This document shows positions 22,086 to 34,299 of a stretch of 64,000 nt of DNA, one piece after another. The position numbers were made by a program, and so were the translations under genes. The stretch covers positions 99,065,001 through 99,129,000 of the forward strand of contig CM027379.1 in assembly GCA_015680905.1 (NCBI GenBank). The letters run 5' to 3'. Origin of the DNA: Coptis chinensis (lineage: Eukaryota; Streptophyta; Magnoliopsida; Ranunculales; Ranunculaceae). Positions within the stretch are counted from its first letter, which is position 1; every line of letters starts with the position of its first letter. The notes under the pieces are model-generated. The model searched no databases. It was not told the DNA's origin and was given only the letters and a program-made list of their open reading frames with translations.

Positions 22086-23040
22086 ATATATATATATGAC
22101 TGTTAATTATATAGAGTATGTTACTTGAATTTTCTTAAGATTACAGATTTGACGATGACCTGAAGTTACCTTTGTGGGGTAAAATGAGCTCCCAACTTTC
22201 AAGCACCCATTATAAAAGTAATAATTTGAACTAGAATTAATGTTCAACTATTGTATGGGCATATATATGTCAAATTATGATGAACGCTTGATTGAGTTGA
22301 TTGAGTTATGTACTATATGAGGAGGACTAGACTTGACTAGGTGATTAGAGATCCGATATCGCCATTTTGACGGACTGCAAAAATTTAGTTGAAATTTTGC
22401 AACACAGGGAAACAAGTTTATTATGGGGAGCTATCTCAGTAGCACGATATTTATGTTTGTACTTTACTGTCGGATGTCTGTAGTTTTCATTTTATCTATA
22501 GAGATTCTAATTTTATTCCTCATGCACTAGCTAGTAGGAATAGGCGAGCTCATATTTTTTTTAATTTTGAATCCTGCTACGACAAAATCTATGATTCAGT
22601 TATTTGTGGATGATGTAAACTCAGAAAACTCTTCCTGGAGTGGTCTTCCTTTTGTCTAAAAACAAAATGATGAATAGACCTAGTGGATTACTATCAGTGT
22701 TGAGTCCAGCCAAGAGTGGGGCAGCGGGCTTTAAGTTGAGGAAGATAGTAGGCCCAGAAAATTGTTTTGCAATTTGGTGGGGCTATTTGGAGCTTTCCCT
22801 CCATGGAACGTCTGCCTTTTTGTTCCACTGTATGCAGCCCCAAATAAATTTGATGACCGGATTCTGGTCTCTCAAGCCTCAGCCCTCAAGATAGTAAGTG
22901 ATCATTACCATTTCAAAGCTCGCTCATATTCTCATAGCCTTCATTTCTTCCAAAAAAAACACACCATGCCACGACACTGTAGGAATTGGATAAAGGTCAT
23001 AAACCCATAATAGCTTGTATCTGATTGGGCTACAATGTTA
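22086..23040. other. Unassigned spacer
   Basis: No gene or repeat could be supported. Two short open frames (22640-22894 and 22762-23010) overlap each other in different frames and match no family I know. Confidence 0.4.
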
Positions 23041-23096
23041 GGTCAATTCAAAATCACAAATTTAGTCCCAAACACATAAATTGACCAATAATTTAA

Positions 23097-23288
23097 GGGT
23101 GAACTAGTATTACCCCCCCCCCCCCCACTAGATGGGAAATTAGGGTCTCCCCCCTAAATACACACAAAAAAATTTGGTCAACCCACTTTGACTTTTTTTT
23201 TGCGTGTATTTATTTAGGAAGACCCTAATTTCCCATCTAGGGGGAATCCTAATTGGCTCATCTAGTGGGGGGTAATACTAGTTAACCC
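23097..23288. mobile_element. Foldback Mutator-like miniature element
   Basis: 192 bp that folds almost wholly on itself. The ends begin GGGTGAACTAGTATTACC and, on the opposite strand, GGGTTAACTAGTATTACC. The inverted similarity runs inward through CCATCTAG/AAATTAGGGTCT and AAATACAC. Direct 9-bp repeats ATAATTTAA flank it at 23088-23096 and 23289-23297. The 9-bp duplication and GGG ends point to a Mutator-like non-autonomous element. Confidence 0.88.
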
Positions 23289-23444
23289 ATAATTTAATTT
23301 CGGTTTTAGGTTTGGTTGACCAATAATTACAGTTTTGTGAAAAAACGAGATGACATCAGCATCTATCATTAAAAATTTCGCTATAAGGACATTTTCGGGC
23401 TGACGTCAACAAATTATTTTTTATTAATACCAATTACGATCTTT

Positions 23445-23600
23445 TCTAATCTACATGCAAACACCACTATATATGCATTATATGCATTGCATGTGTATGC
23501 CAACATGTAAACATCATTATGTATGTGTACATATGTGCATGACATACATGCAAACACTACTATGCATGTGTATACCACACATGCACACACCATTATAAGA
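23445..23600. repeat. CATGCA-type minisatellite, left block
   Basis: Degenerate units with ACATGCAAACACNACTA and TGCATGTGTATACC, the same family as the block at 25020-25370. Confidence 0.65.
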
Positions 23601-23799
23601 AATGAAGCTCAGCCCCTTGGTTCTAACTCAGTTGAGTATAAACTCTTTCCCATCGGCCCATACCACATAACCTCCATATTATTTAGGTCTCGTTAAATAG
23701 CCTCACTATTTTCCTAAAAAGAGATAAAATTTGGTCTGTTTTTATTTCCCAACCATTTTATCTTATTTTATTTTTTACCCTTTTGGGATTAAAAATTTT

Positions 23800-24180
23800 C
23801 CGACTATATGTAAATTTATTTTTACATAGTTATATATATGTAAAACTATATTTGCATAGTCATTGGAGCTATACAAACTTAAATTTATATAGTAACTTTT
23901 GGAATTGAAAATTTTTCGACACCTGACAAAATATATATAAATATATTTTTACATAGTCATATATATATGTAAAACTATATTTACATAGTCATTGGAGCTA
24001 TGAAAACTTAAATTTACATAGTAATTTTGTATATTTAAATTTTTTCGACACCTGACAGAATATATGTAAATGTATTTTTATATAGTCATATATATATATA
24101 ACTATATTTACATATATAGTTACTGGAGCTATGGAAACTTACATTTACATAGTAACTTAATCTATGAAAATTTAAATTTA
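23800..24180. repeat. Tandem array of about 120-bp AT-rich units
   Basis: Three successive copies (about 23800, 23920 and 24048 onward) share CGACACCTGACA, TTTACATAGTCATATATA, TCATTGGAGCTAT and CATAGTAACTT. A decayed fourth part is visible near 24290-24420. Confidence 0.75.
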
Positions 24181-25019
24181 GAAGAGTGTGTTTACAAGTC
24201 TACAAACAAAATAAAAAACTATGCATAATAAATTGTTCTCACATAGCATTTCTTTGAAATTGATCAATCTAACATCTGACATAACGAACTCATATAATTT
24301 TATACGACCTGTTAAAATATATTTTTACACAGTAGATTATTACAACTGATATCCGACAGAACTAATCTATGTAAATTTAAATTTACACAGTAACTTGATC
24401 TGTGAAAAATTAAATTTTCATAGAGAAAACAAATCAATCATAACTTATGCAAAATTATTTGAAATGAACAACAGCGCAAAAAGATTTCATATTCGAATTG
24501 AAAAAAACTTGACTTTCATATTCAAAATATTCAAATAAATTTCATATTTGAATTGAAAAAGTAGACAATTCTCTGATCCGGTTTTGAGTGGAAGAAACAA
24601 AATTTTCAAATCTTGATATTGTTTCTCAACTTTGATTTGCTTTAGTGGAAGAACAACAAATTTCAAAAGAAATTGATTGAGATAAAGAAAATAATAATTT
24701 CATATTTGAAAAAAACGAAATAATGAGAGAAAGTGAGAAAATAATAAGAAAGAGAGTAGTGGTATAATTTTTAATTAATTTGTTGTTGTAATTTTCAAAT
24801 TTGTAAAGAAAAATGAAGTTTTCAATGAGAGTTGTAAAACAAGATAGAGAGAGCTAGAGGAGAAGAAGAAGAGTTTGTTTTATGCCATTAAAGTAGTTTT
24901 GGGGGCATTTTCGTCAATGTTGTGGGGTTTTAAAAAACAGAGAGTTTTAGTGGGTTGGTCCGGTGAGAGGGAGGGAGGTTTTATGGACCAAAAATTAGAT
25001 CAGAGATATTTTTCCCAAA

Positions 25020-25372
25020 ACCTGCACAACATTATGCGTGTGTGTAACAAACATTCAAACACTACTACCACACATGCAAACACTACTACCACATATGCAC
25101 ACACCATTATGTATGTGCGCAACAAACATGCAAACACTACTACCACACATGCACACACCAGTATGCATGTGCTCAAACAAACATGCAAACACCACTATGC
25201 ATGTGTGCAACAAACATATAGATACTACTACAACATTGCACACACCATTATGCATGTGTGCAACAAACATGTAGACGCTAGTACCACACATGCACACGCC
25301 ACTATGCATGTGTCCAACAAACATGTGTCAACAAACATGCAAACACCACTATGCATGTGTACAACATGAAAT
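25020..25372. repeat. CATGCA-type minisatellite, right block
   Basis: About six units of 54-60 bp with AACAAACATGCAAACAC, TACTACCACACATGCACAC and CATTATGCATGTGTGC. Open frames on both strands here are by-products of repeats without stops and are not genes. Confidence 0.85.
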
Positions 25373-26604
25373 AAATAAAATTTATCCTATTAGTCATAAC
25401 ATAAAATATGAGCTAGCTAATGGTCAAAAATAAAATTGAAAAGTCACGTGTGATTTTGAATTAAACGATAAAAACTTAAATGAGGGTAATATCATCTTTT
25501 AAATGTGGTTAACCTGTTTTTCGTTAAGCCATAATTATTTGCCGATCCAAACTAGAAACTAAATTAATCCTCAATTCTGTCCTATGAGCCTTTTCTCTGA
25601 ATTCAAAATTCACAAAAAGCTTGGTCTAATCCCAGCCCTTTGACAGCACCAGTGTTACTTTGAAATTTGATCAATGATCAATCAAAGTGCAGTTTTGGCT
25701 TAAAAACTGAGCAACACAAGTTAGTATATTGTTTTCTCAGTCTCTTCCCAGCTCCCACTTTGTAAAAAGTAAATCCGTTCAACAAAAAGTTGTTTACAAT
25801 CCATATGCGCCCACAGGAAGGAAAGGAAGGTTCCTTCCCCTTTGCCTGTTTAGACTTTTGGAGCTTTGGAAAACAACCAACTCAATTTTATATTGGAGAA
25901 GTTCACAATACAAGATTCATCGAGTAGTAGACAATAATACTGAAAAGTGAATAAAATAGTAGACTTGACATGAATCAGATTGAGAGAGAACCGTGGTGAC
26001 ATGGTCATTAGTCATAAGAAACCGATCATGGACACTAGCTCATCTATCCAGAAATTCAAATTTGATATAGATATCTATCAAGAGTTCAAGGCACGGAGAT
26101 ATCTTTACTACACACATACTCTAACGCATCATAAATCTAGCTAATACTGAGACAGATCGGTGAAAACTATATATACCTTGGAGTGATTACTGATTTACAG
26201 CTGATATCAGCAATAATAACCCTGATGTGGGGGATAGACAGACTTAACAAAACATATGATCTTTTACCAAGAACAAAAAAAAAAAACAAAAAACATATGA
26301 TCAAATGATCAATGTGAAAACTGGAAAAGATAATGTCATTTGGCATATCGGGGGTGGATATCTATCAAACTATTGGTTCATACTTCATACACACATCCCA
26401 AAATATATTTTCCATCAACCATACTCGCTATTCTGAAAGTGGCCCACAATTCCTCATTTCCTCCTTTCAAGGAAAGATTATGGTATTTCATACAAATCCA
26501 CCATCAACCCATCAACACCTAGACAACCATGTTTCTTACAATGTCAACATCAACGAATTAGGTAATTAACAATAAACAAACAACTTCTCATGTAAAAACA
26601 TCCC

Positions 26605-26611
26605 TATATAT
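26605..26611 (+). promoter_or_regulatory. TATA box of ACC oxidase gene
   Basis: CTATATATGG lies 52 nt before the ATG at 26657, which places the start of transcription near 26635 and gives a short 5' UTR. Confidence 0.65.
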
Positions 26612-26656
26612 GGATCAGAGAGTGCCCCTTTATTTCAGTCAGTGAGAAAGAAGAAT

Positions 26657-28326
26657 ATGGAGATCCCTGTAATTGATCTCGAGGGTCTTAATGGTGATTT
26701 AAGCAATAAGACAATGGACCTTCTTCACCAAGCTTGTGAGAAGTGGGGTTTCTTTAAGGTTCGAACAATGAAAAATCTTTCTTACTTCTCAAGTTCCCTT
26801 TCTTTCTGAACTATCTTTTTAAGGTACTAATAGTTTATTACAGGTTTCGAACCATGGGATTAACGTCGAACTGATGGAGAAAGTGAAAAGATTAGTGAAC
26901 ATGCATTATGAAGAGTACATGAAGGAAAGCTTCTATGGTTCAGATATTGTCAAGGGCTTGCAAAGTAAAGAAGCCATTAGGGAAAAAGATTGGGAAAGCA
27001 GCTTCTTCATCTGGCATCGACCAATCTCTAATCTCCACGAGTTCACCAATTTCTCAGAAGACCTGTGGTGAGTTCATAAAAAAGATTGCAGTGTTCTATT
27101 TCTGAATTAGTGGAAAACCTTAGTTTGTATATAATTCAGCAGAAAAACAAGGTACGCAAACTAGAAGATTGAAGTTCAGTATGAGGACAGCCTCTACTAC
27201 CTGCTTTGTAACTTCACAACACTGATCCTGTGACCCTAAATATCTGACTAACAGACTTCCATTGGTTCTTGCCAATCTTTCCTTAAAAAAACTGATCATA
27301 TGACTACATGAGTATCAAAAAGATCCAATAATTGAAGTAATTCTTGAGAAACACATCCTTGAAAAAGGTTCTCGTGCGTCTCACTAAACTATGCAGTTCC
27401 CTCATCTTGACAAGCATAGCCACCTAGCACAATCAGTACAGATCCCTTCAGGCCGGTTCAGGACTTCGATTTAGATAGGAAGTTCAATCCAGGAGACATT
27501 ATTCCTACTGAATGAGCATGTTAGACAGTTAGTATAATCTGTTCATAAGATTACCGCAATCATTTACACTGACAGAGTATTCTTTTGTCGTCAGATTTAA
27601 GGTATAACTCCAGTAAAGGAGTAAAGGGTTTTAGTTTTTTTTCCCAAGATACCTAAAATTACTAATACCCTGCATCTATCCTTTGCGTAAAAAATGCATG
27701 CAAGAACTTCTAATCGATTAAAGCCTTGCAGCAAAGCAATGGACGAGTACATTAGCCAGGTATACAAGTTAGCAGAGAAACTTTCAGAGCTCATGTGCGA
27801 GAATCTGGGGTTGGAGAAGGACTATATAAAGAAGGCATTCTCAGGACCTAGAGGCCCTTCTGTGGGAACAAAGGTGGCAAAGTACCCTCGATGCCCTCAA
27901 CCTGAGCTTGTGAAAGGACTTCGAGCCCACACTGATGCGGGTGGGATCATCCTTCTACTCCAGGATGACCAAGTCCCAGGTCTTGAATTTTTCAAGGATG
28001 GAAAATGGGTGGAGATACCACCCTCAACAAATAACACCATCTTCATAAACACAGGTGATCAAGTTGAGATACTGACTAATGGCAGGTATAAGAGCGTGTT
28101 GCATCGTGTAATGGCTGATGAGAATGGAAGCAGGCTCTCGATTGCTACATTTTACAACCCAGTTGGAGATGCAATTATTTCTCCAGCTCCTGAACTCCTA
28201 TATCCTCATAGCTTAAGCTTCCAGGACTACCTCAAACTTTATGCCACAACCAAATTCACAGATAAAAGCACTAGGTTTAAATCACTGAAGAAGATTGCTG
28301 GCGGACAGGCTAAACTACTTGTCTGA
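26657..28326 (+). CDS. ACO1: 1-aminocyclopropane-1-carboxylate oxidase (ACC oxidase)
   Basis: Fe(II)- and ascorbate-dependent oxidase that turns ACC into ethylene, the last step of ethylene synthesis. Exons 26657-26758, 26844-27067 and 27732-28326 join in phase (102+224+595 nt) to 306 aa, near the usual 310-320. The N-terminal DIOX_N domain starts [11 protein letters not shown] and has CEKWGFF and NHGI. The 2OG-Fe(II) domain carries HTDAGG (two metal ligands), [33 protein letters not shown] (third His) and the RLS motif that binds carboxylate/bicarbonate. Exon 3 covers what many ACO genes split in two, so one intron seems absent. The residue made across the second splice junction is Cys. The ORF looks intact. 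It is convergent with the FANCE-like gene. The paralogue number is uncertain. Confidence 0.95.
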
Positions 28327-29271
28327 TAAAATAATTGTCACTTGGCCCAATGTGTCTTTTATTGCTTGGAGCGTCCTGAGTACTCTTTCTTAATATTTAA
28401 TGTCTTTGGTTCCCTCTACTTTTTGAGTTCTTTCAAATGATGTAGATATTACTCTAATGCATACCAATGATATCATACATCCTGAATGTCAAACCTAAAG
28501 TTGAAATCATCTTTCTTCACTTTGTAATTGCGTCATTATTACGTAGTAGTCTGAACTACTTATTATTAAAAATGGATCTCTTAAGTATCATGTGCAAATC
28601 GACATTGTGGAAGAAGTGTGATTAGCAGATCAAGACATTCATCATTCAAAATAATTAGGTTAAGAAATCACATCACCTTGACGAGTAACCCAATAACATT
28701 TTTCCACATTTTTCCACGAGACGAATGTGAATCTCGGATGGTTCTGACTTCTGAGCGTCCAATTGGATCATTCTTTATGAAAAAGTTGTTTGACCTGAGA
28801 ACCACTAAGGTGATCCCTAGCCTAATTTATTCAACTCCACAAAATGTAAACTGTAAGGATGCACAAGTGTATACTGTAAGGATAATAAAGGCTACTGGTT
28901 ACATCCATGAGCAGATAACTGATTCGTAGAAACCTTGTCTTTTTGCACTTATACGATTTAAAACTCATGCCAAAGTTTGAGCCATGGCTCACTGACTCCT
29001 TATCCACAAACAAAAGTCAGCTAATGCTGTTTAGAGTATTCTCAGTTACATTTGTCAAAGCTCATAACTACTGGAACTCTACAAGTATCTATAGTACATT
29101 AGTACCAAAATGAGCAGAAATATTCAGTGCATTACAATATAAAATAGGCCATGTTTGTGGGAATGCAAGTCAATACCTAATACAGTTAGGAATTATTTAA
29201 ATTGATTCATTAAACTGCACTGTTATATATATTTGTACAGAAGATATCAGAGCATGATACATTTAGCAAAC
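28327..29271. other. Convergent intergenic spacer, ACO to FANCE-like
   Basis: Holds the 3' UTRs of both convergent genes. Short open frames at 28618-28929 and 28831-29013 overlap on opposite strands and have no recognisable similarity. No repeat seen. Confidence 0.5.
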
Positions 29272-30880
29272 TCACAAGCTACACAGTTTTGATAATATTG
29301 ATTTGGTCATGAAAGTGTTGGTGCGCTCAATGGACTCAGTCAACAAGAGTTTATGAGACCTCAATTGCGCCTCACATTTAGTAACTAGAGATAACAGAAA
29401 GTTACCAAACTTTAATGATTTTGAGTACTCGTAATCTAGTTGCTGAACGACGGAGACAAGACGATCAACTGTATCCTGAGTTAAATAAACATTATGATTC
29501 AAGATATTCTGAAACAGAGTAAACAGTGATTCCGTCCATACCAACTCATCCGTCATCAACCACTGGTGGCGAGGAATGTAAACCAGTCTCCTTCTTTCAT
29601 GTTCTTTAGATACCAGCTTCTGGCAGAAGGAAGAAACATGAGGTGGATGCAAGCATTCTCTGATTATCCTTGTGACTACTTCGCATATGGGGTTGTTGAT
29701 TCCATCCTTACAAAGCAACAAAGGAAACAAAAGTGCATCGACAGAAGCTTTCTGATGGAGCTTGCAGAACTCAATCGTAGCTGACATCAGCACACGAGAT
29801 GCCGGTCCACTAAGAACCAACATTTTTGGTAGTATGACCGCACATAAAACCTGGCATTGCCATAGAATGTCTTCTCCTTCCCCACTTGTTAAATGAGATA
29901 ACAGAATTGAAGCAGTCTCATCATCCGCTTCCCAAGGTTCAATAAGACCCAAAACAACAAACGGATAACCACCTCCTCCTTTTCCATCGGGGAAACATAG
30001 TCGGCGAATCTCATCTGCTAAGCCTATAGTTTTAGATGTAGACTCAAAACTTACAACTTCGGTTTTTAAACAGGTAGCTTTCCTTTGAACTTCATCATCA
30101 ATAGGGACATTTTCAATATAAACACTTGAACTTTTATCCTCCATTTCTTTCCCTTCTCCTTCAACTTCCATCAAAGAATTCTCATCTACTTTCTCATCAA
30201 CAAAACTACTACTCAACTTACTTGCGCGCAATTCATCGCAAATTATAGGTAACCATGGAAGTACTGAACTAGGGGCATTATTCAAACTCTTTAACCAACT
30301 AGGTAAAGACTCAAACTCTTCTTCAACTTGATCAACATCACAGTCTTCCAAACTCATACCAGAAACCCAATCATAACTTGAGTCAGACACTACATCAAGC
30401 AAGTTACAAGCAGCTTTCTTCACCCAAAAATCAAGTTCTTGATTCTCTTTCAATATATTATTAGCAAGTGAACATAATTCCTTTTTACAAAACCTCCTTC
30501 TCTCTACTCTTAAAAACGATAGTATCCTCATTTGTACTGCATTGGGTAAAGTCTGAATCCACATAACACTAACAATGAAACAAACACAAGAAGTTTAATA
30601 CATTTTACGTAAATGATGAAAATGAGAAAAATAAGAAGTTGGGGTTTGTTTAAAATTACCTTTTGGAGTGATGGGCTGGTAATGAAGTTGAAGTTGGAGT
30701 TGAAGAAGAGTTGATAATGGCAACATCTATGGGTTTTGAGAGGAGAGAAAGAAATAAACATGTTGATGTGTTGGTGGTGGTTGTTGAGGAGTTGAACGGG
30801 TGTTGAAACCAAAAAGAAGCTTCGGATTCTGGTGTTGGGGAATTGAGGAAGATGTTGAAGAGTGGAACCCAAGCTTCCAT
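29272..30880 (-). CDS. FANCE: FANCE-like protein (Fanconi anaemia group E homologue)
   Basis: Likely subunit of the Fanconi core complex that links the ubiquitin ligase to FANCD2 in interstrand-crosslink repair; in plants the FANCC-E-F module has also been linked to limiting meiotic crossovers. Exons 30880-30660 and 30568-29272 (intron GT-AG) join to 1518 nt, 505 aa. The start MEAWVPLFNIFLNSPTPE and the junction region VMWIQTLPNAVQMRILSFL agree with my memory of plant FANCE-annotated proteins. From about residue 258 (DEIRRLCFP...) to the end is a run of amphipathic helices as in the FANCE C-terminal repeat domain, finishing SLKFGNFLLSLVTK and TNTFMTKSILSKL. The acidic linker near residues 95-250 is low in conservation. 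The ORF looks intact. The family call rests on recalled similarity, not a search. Confidence 0.82.
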
Positions 30881-30935
30881 GTTTTTAAAACCTCGTACTT
30901 CGAATTTGTTCCGTTGCTACTTAAAGCGTGTAGAA

Positions 30936-30966
30936 TTGGGCCTGAGGCTCGTCACAATCAGGCCCA
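30936..30966 (-). promoter_or_regulatory. Paired Site II (TGGGCC-type) motifs upstream of FANCE-like gene
   Basis: TTGGGCCT at 30936-30943 and AGGCCCA at 30960-30966 lie 56-86 bp before the ATG. Such GGCCCA motifs are TCP-bound sites common in promoters of plant genes for cell division and DNA metabolism. No TATA box stands out, which is typical for such promoters. Confidence 0.5.
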
Positions 30967-30999
30967 TGGATCTTACAGTCAAACATTATAAGTTATAAG

Positions 31000-32960
31000 A
31001 ACAGACAATGTCGACCCATGAAACATTTTAATATGGGTATGGCTTGTAAGGGCCAGAGACCTAATTCGACCCCTCATTAGTGAAACTAGATTGATACACG
31101 CACAACGTGTGTTTTGCTTAAAGAATTGAAAGGCAATATCATCAATCGACTTAAAAACAGAAGTACAATAGTCAACACAATGACTTTGTTTAAAGGATAG
31201 AAAGAGAATATTGTTAATCGACTAAAAAATAGGAATATAATAGTTAAAACATGGACAAAAATATTTAGAGTTATATTAAAAATATATTATTTTACTATTG
31301 CGGGACTGTAACTGAGGATCACAATTTTTATAATAGTTTAGATAGTGAACTAGGCGGGAGCATTTGGCGTCAAGATTTAATGCGCTAGAATAGATTTTTG
31401 CACGGTTAACACATTACTAAGACTTATTAGATGATTGGTTTAGCCATTCCATCTAAATGAATCATCATTTCATATTCTCATCCAATAAATTGAAAAGAAT
31501 TTAAAGGAAGGAGGGGGGACAAATAGAATAAAACAATATTTGGGTCTGTTATTGTGTTACTGGCTGGCTACTTGCCTACTTGTCCAACAATGAGAACAAA
31601 AGAGTCCAATGGGCTTACATGGGTCCAATACAAAGAAATGGGAACGTCTGACGTCGTACTTGTGTCACGCACTTACCCTACTCATAATCTCATAAAGGAA
31701 AAAAAAAAAAAAAAGAAAAAAGAAAAGGTTTTGGCCTAGAAAAGAGTTAAAGATTTGAGCAACTAGGAATCATGAAGAAGAAAAAGGAGCCGGAAGTTAA
31801 TGTACTACCATGTGGAAAGAGTTATCCCTTTGAAAGTAAACTATTTTAGTATGTTCAATAGAATCTTATTATGCTAACTATGATAATATTTATGTGTTAA
31901 TTTCAAACTGGCTTAGATCGTTTTGTACTTGTTATTGTTTTTAAAACTTGTCGAGGTTTGATTTAACATATTTGTGGGTTGGATTGTTTGTTTTTGTAGG
32001 AATCTTCGGTTATAATGATCTCTCCTCTCAAGAAACAAACGCTGGTATGAGACTATGAGCTACCTTCCGAAATTTTAAAGCTTTAAACGTTTTCTAAAGA
32101 CTATGTTTTACGTCGTAGGGTCGTACATAAATAGCCGAATAGTTATATTCTCCAAATCGATAAGATTGATCATACTATATTAGAGAGGGCATGGCTACTG
32201 CAAAGTTTACCAGACAAGGAAATGGTCTTGGCTCAAACTTTCATGTTTGTCGAAATATTGACTAGAATAAGCAGTTAGTTTTCTTGCTAATCAGAAATCA
32301 AATTCTAAGGGCAAACAAATTCTTGTAATGGGCCGCTAGGACTTATCATTAGAGCTGATTCAATCACAAAGGGGCATGTGCATGTACTCATCAGTTCAAA
32401 TCATTTCCCACCAGCTTAAGAATTTAATGTGTTTTTGTGCAATACCAAACTATTAAGAACGCATCATAAAATTGAAGTACCCTTTCTAATGAAGTTTTCT
32501 TCAAGCATATTTAGAATTGTTTCCAGTGATACTAAAATCTGTCATCAAAAGTTAAATGATCTCCCTTTAGCTTTTAGCAACGTACTCGATTTTTTGTTTT
32601 TTATACAAAAAAAACTCGATTTTTTTGTTTTTGGCACCATTTCGGGCTATACTTCATCATGTTTATGGATTCATTGGATTGCATTTTGGTTGTGCAGTCT
32701 TGGCTTGAATGTCAACTGTTTTATCAAGTCTCTCTGAAGGAATATGCATTTAGAACTTGTAGGGCCTGCTTGATAAAAATTCCCGCTGACATCATTTTCT
32801 TTTGTCTTGAATTCTTGTCAGTAGATATAAGTTATGGAATTTGTTCAACTGTTGGTTAAGATGTGGAATTTCTGATTTTATGTATCTAGAAAGTGAATAT
32901 GGTCTAAGAAATGATTTGTTTTTTGGAAGTTGTATATTGCATGTTAAACTATATCTGTTC
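31000..32960. other. Spacer with short tandem duplication and orphan exon-like segments
   Basis: At 31118-31250 a 66-bp unit (TTAAAG...AATCGACT...) occurs twice with divergence. Two segments look like exons. 31772-31837 begins with an ATG followed by Lys-rich codons (MKKKKEPEVNVLPCGKSYPF) and ends before GTAAAC. 32001-32045 lies between TTTTTGTAG and GTATGAG and reads ESSVIMISPLKKQTL. Neither matches a family I know. The rest shows nothing. Confidence 0.35.
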
Positions 32961-32979
32961 TTAAAGCACTAGTGTTATT

Positions 32980-34130
32980 AGTAGGTCTGAGGGTCCAATG
33001 GAAGCACACGACGTGGAGGAAAGGGCAGATGAGGAGAGAGATGGGAGACTTGAGTGAAAGAAATTCAAAGTTTTTTGAATTTGGGGACAGAGAGATTAGA
33101 TCTGGAGGGTCACATGTGGGACAGATAGAAACAGCCGGCGACAGGTTGGATACTTTGCACCAGACAGCTCACTATTTAAATTGTGGGTCTTATATAGATC
33201 CTTTGGCTGAGGTAAAGAACTCCTCAGGCTTTATTAAATAGGCCTCAAGCAGTTCAGACTTACAAGGGGCAGCCCAAGTTAGCATGGCACCGAATTCACA
33301 TCTAAACCAGCAAGGGGCCTTTTAGCGAAGGGGACTTCCTGGGGATGGAGTAACACATATTCTGGATCCAAGTTATGTTCCTGGTTCTATGAGATCACTT
33401 TCTCCACTCTCCCCTCGGATATTTTGATATGAAGAGGAAACACACCACCGACCTGTGAACCAAGGTTTAGAGGAGCCTCTCTTTTATCATCCACTTGCAG
33501 AGCCGAGTTTTTAGCAATTTAAGCAGTTTAGAGGCTCCTACTTTGGCAAGGGACAGGGAAGAGGCTGAGGCTCTATTGGACAGGCGTATAGGGCCATCAG
33601 CTGTCTTACAGGGTATGTGTTCTCTTTATCAAAGGAAGCATAATGGTGATGAGCGGGTTGTATCAAGTCCGGCGCCAGAAAATCTGATAGAGGAGGGAAA
33701 ACAAGGACATGATGTTCCTTTGACTGATCGAGACTATGTTTTTGAGGGAGGGTACAATTCCTTTTTAGATCCTCAGACAAAGAGAACCATAGAAAAGGTT
33801 TGGGAGCATATATGGGAGATTTGGCGGAAAGGATGATGCATGAAGAACACTTTGATGAAATTATGGGAGAGAAATTCGATGAGGCTGCTCCACCTTCACC
33901 TTCACCTTCACAGGTTTTAGAGTCTATTAATGTTGTTTCAAAGATCCCTTCTCCTTTCTCTCCTATATCTAATCTTTTATAAGCTTCCTAATAGTAGGAC
34001 TCCTTTTTTTTTTAATTAATGTGGGTCATCGTGATCTTCCTTTTACTGTGCAATCAGGTCTTTCCTTTCTACCCAGTCAAAGGCTAGCATTCGAGTCCTA
34101 TCTTTCGAAACAGGGATACATCCAAATATG
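32980..34130 (+). other. Region with short plus-strand open frames, possibly LINE-derived
   Basis: Open frames at 32972-33241, 33495-33836 and 33800-33982 follow each other in the same direction as the LINE fragment downstream. Their charged, low-complexity products (for example DRDYVFEGGYNSFLDPQTKR) match no domain I recognise. They may be the degraded ORF1 or linker part of that LINE, but this is not shown. Confidence 0.3.
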
Positions 34131-34299
34131 TTAACATGGAGGCACCCTCGCTCACCATGGCTCAGTCTGGGAAAACTAAAGCATTATGGAGACCGAGTAA
34201 TACAGCCCATTATTACCGAGCATGAACACAATGAATTTGGTGCGACCTCAAATCCCATGTTACAGATGGTTAGATTCTCCGAGTCTGATTTGGTGTATA

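Larger units (their letters stand above)
23050..25600. mobile_element. Candidate TIR element carrying three tandem arrays
   Basis: About 23310-23380 and the complement of 25590-25490 share an imperfect inverted repeat (TTGG..GACCAATAATTA...GAAAAAACG against TTGGATCGGCAAATAATTA...GAAAAACAG). Between them lie a CATGCA-rich minisatellite at both ends and a 120-bp array in the middle. No transposase is visible. Borders and target duplication are unresolved, so the call is tentative. Confidence 0.3.

Noticed and set aside
22640-23010. Two overlapping short open frames as a gene
   Set aside because: They lie in different frames, have no recognisable domain, no promoter or splice context and no family match.
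24875-25369. 164-codon open frame with His/Thr/Asn repeats
   Set aside because: It coincides with the CATGCA minisatellite and open frames exist on both strands, so it is a repeat artefact.
30800-30991. Plus-strand open frame antisense to FANCE-like exon 1
   Set aside because: Shadow of the minus-strand coding exon and promoter, without any domain.
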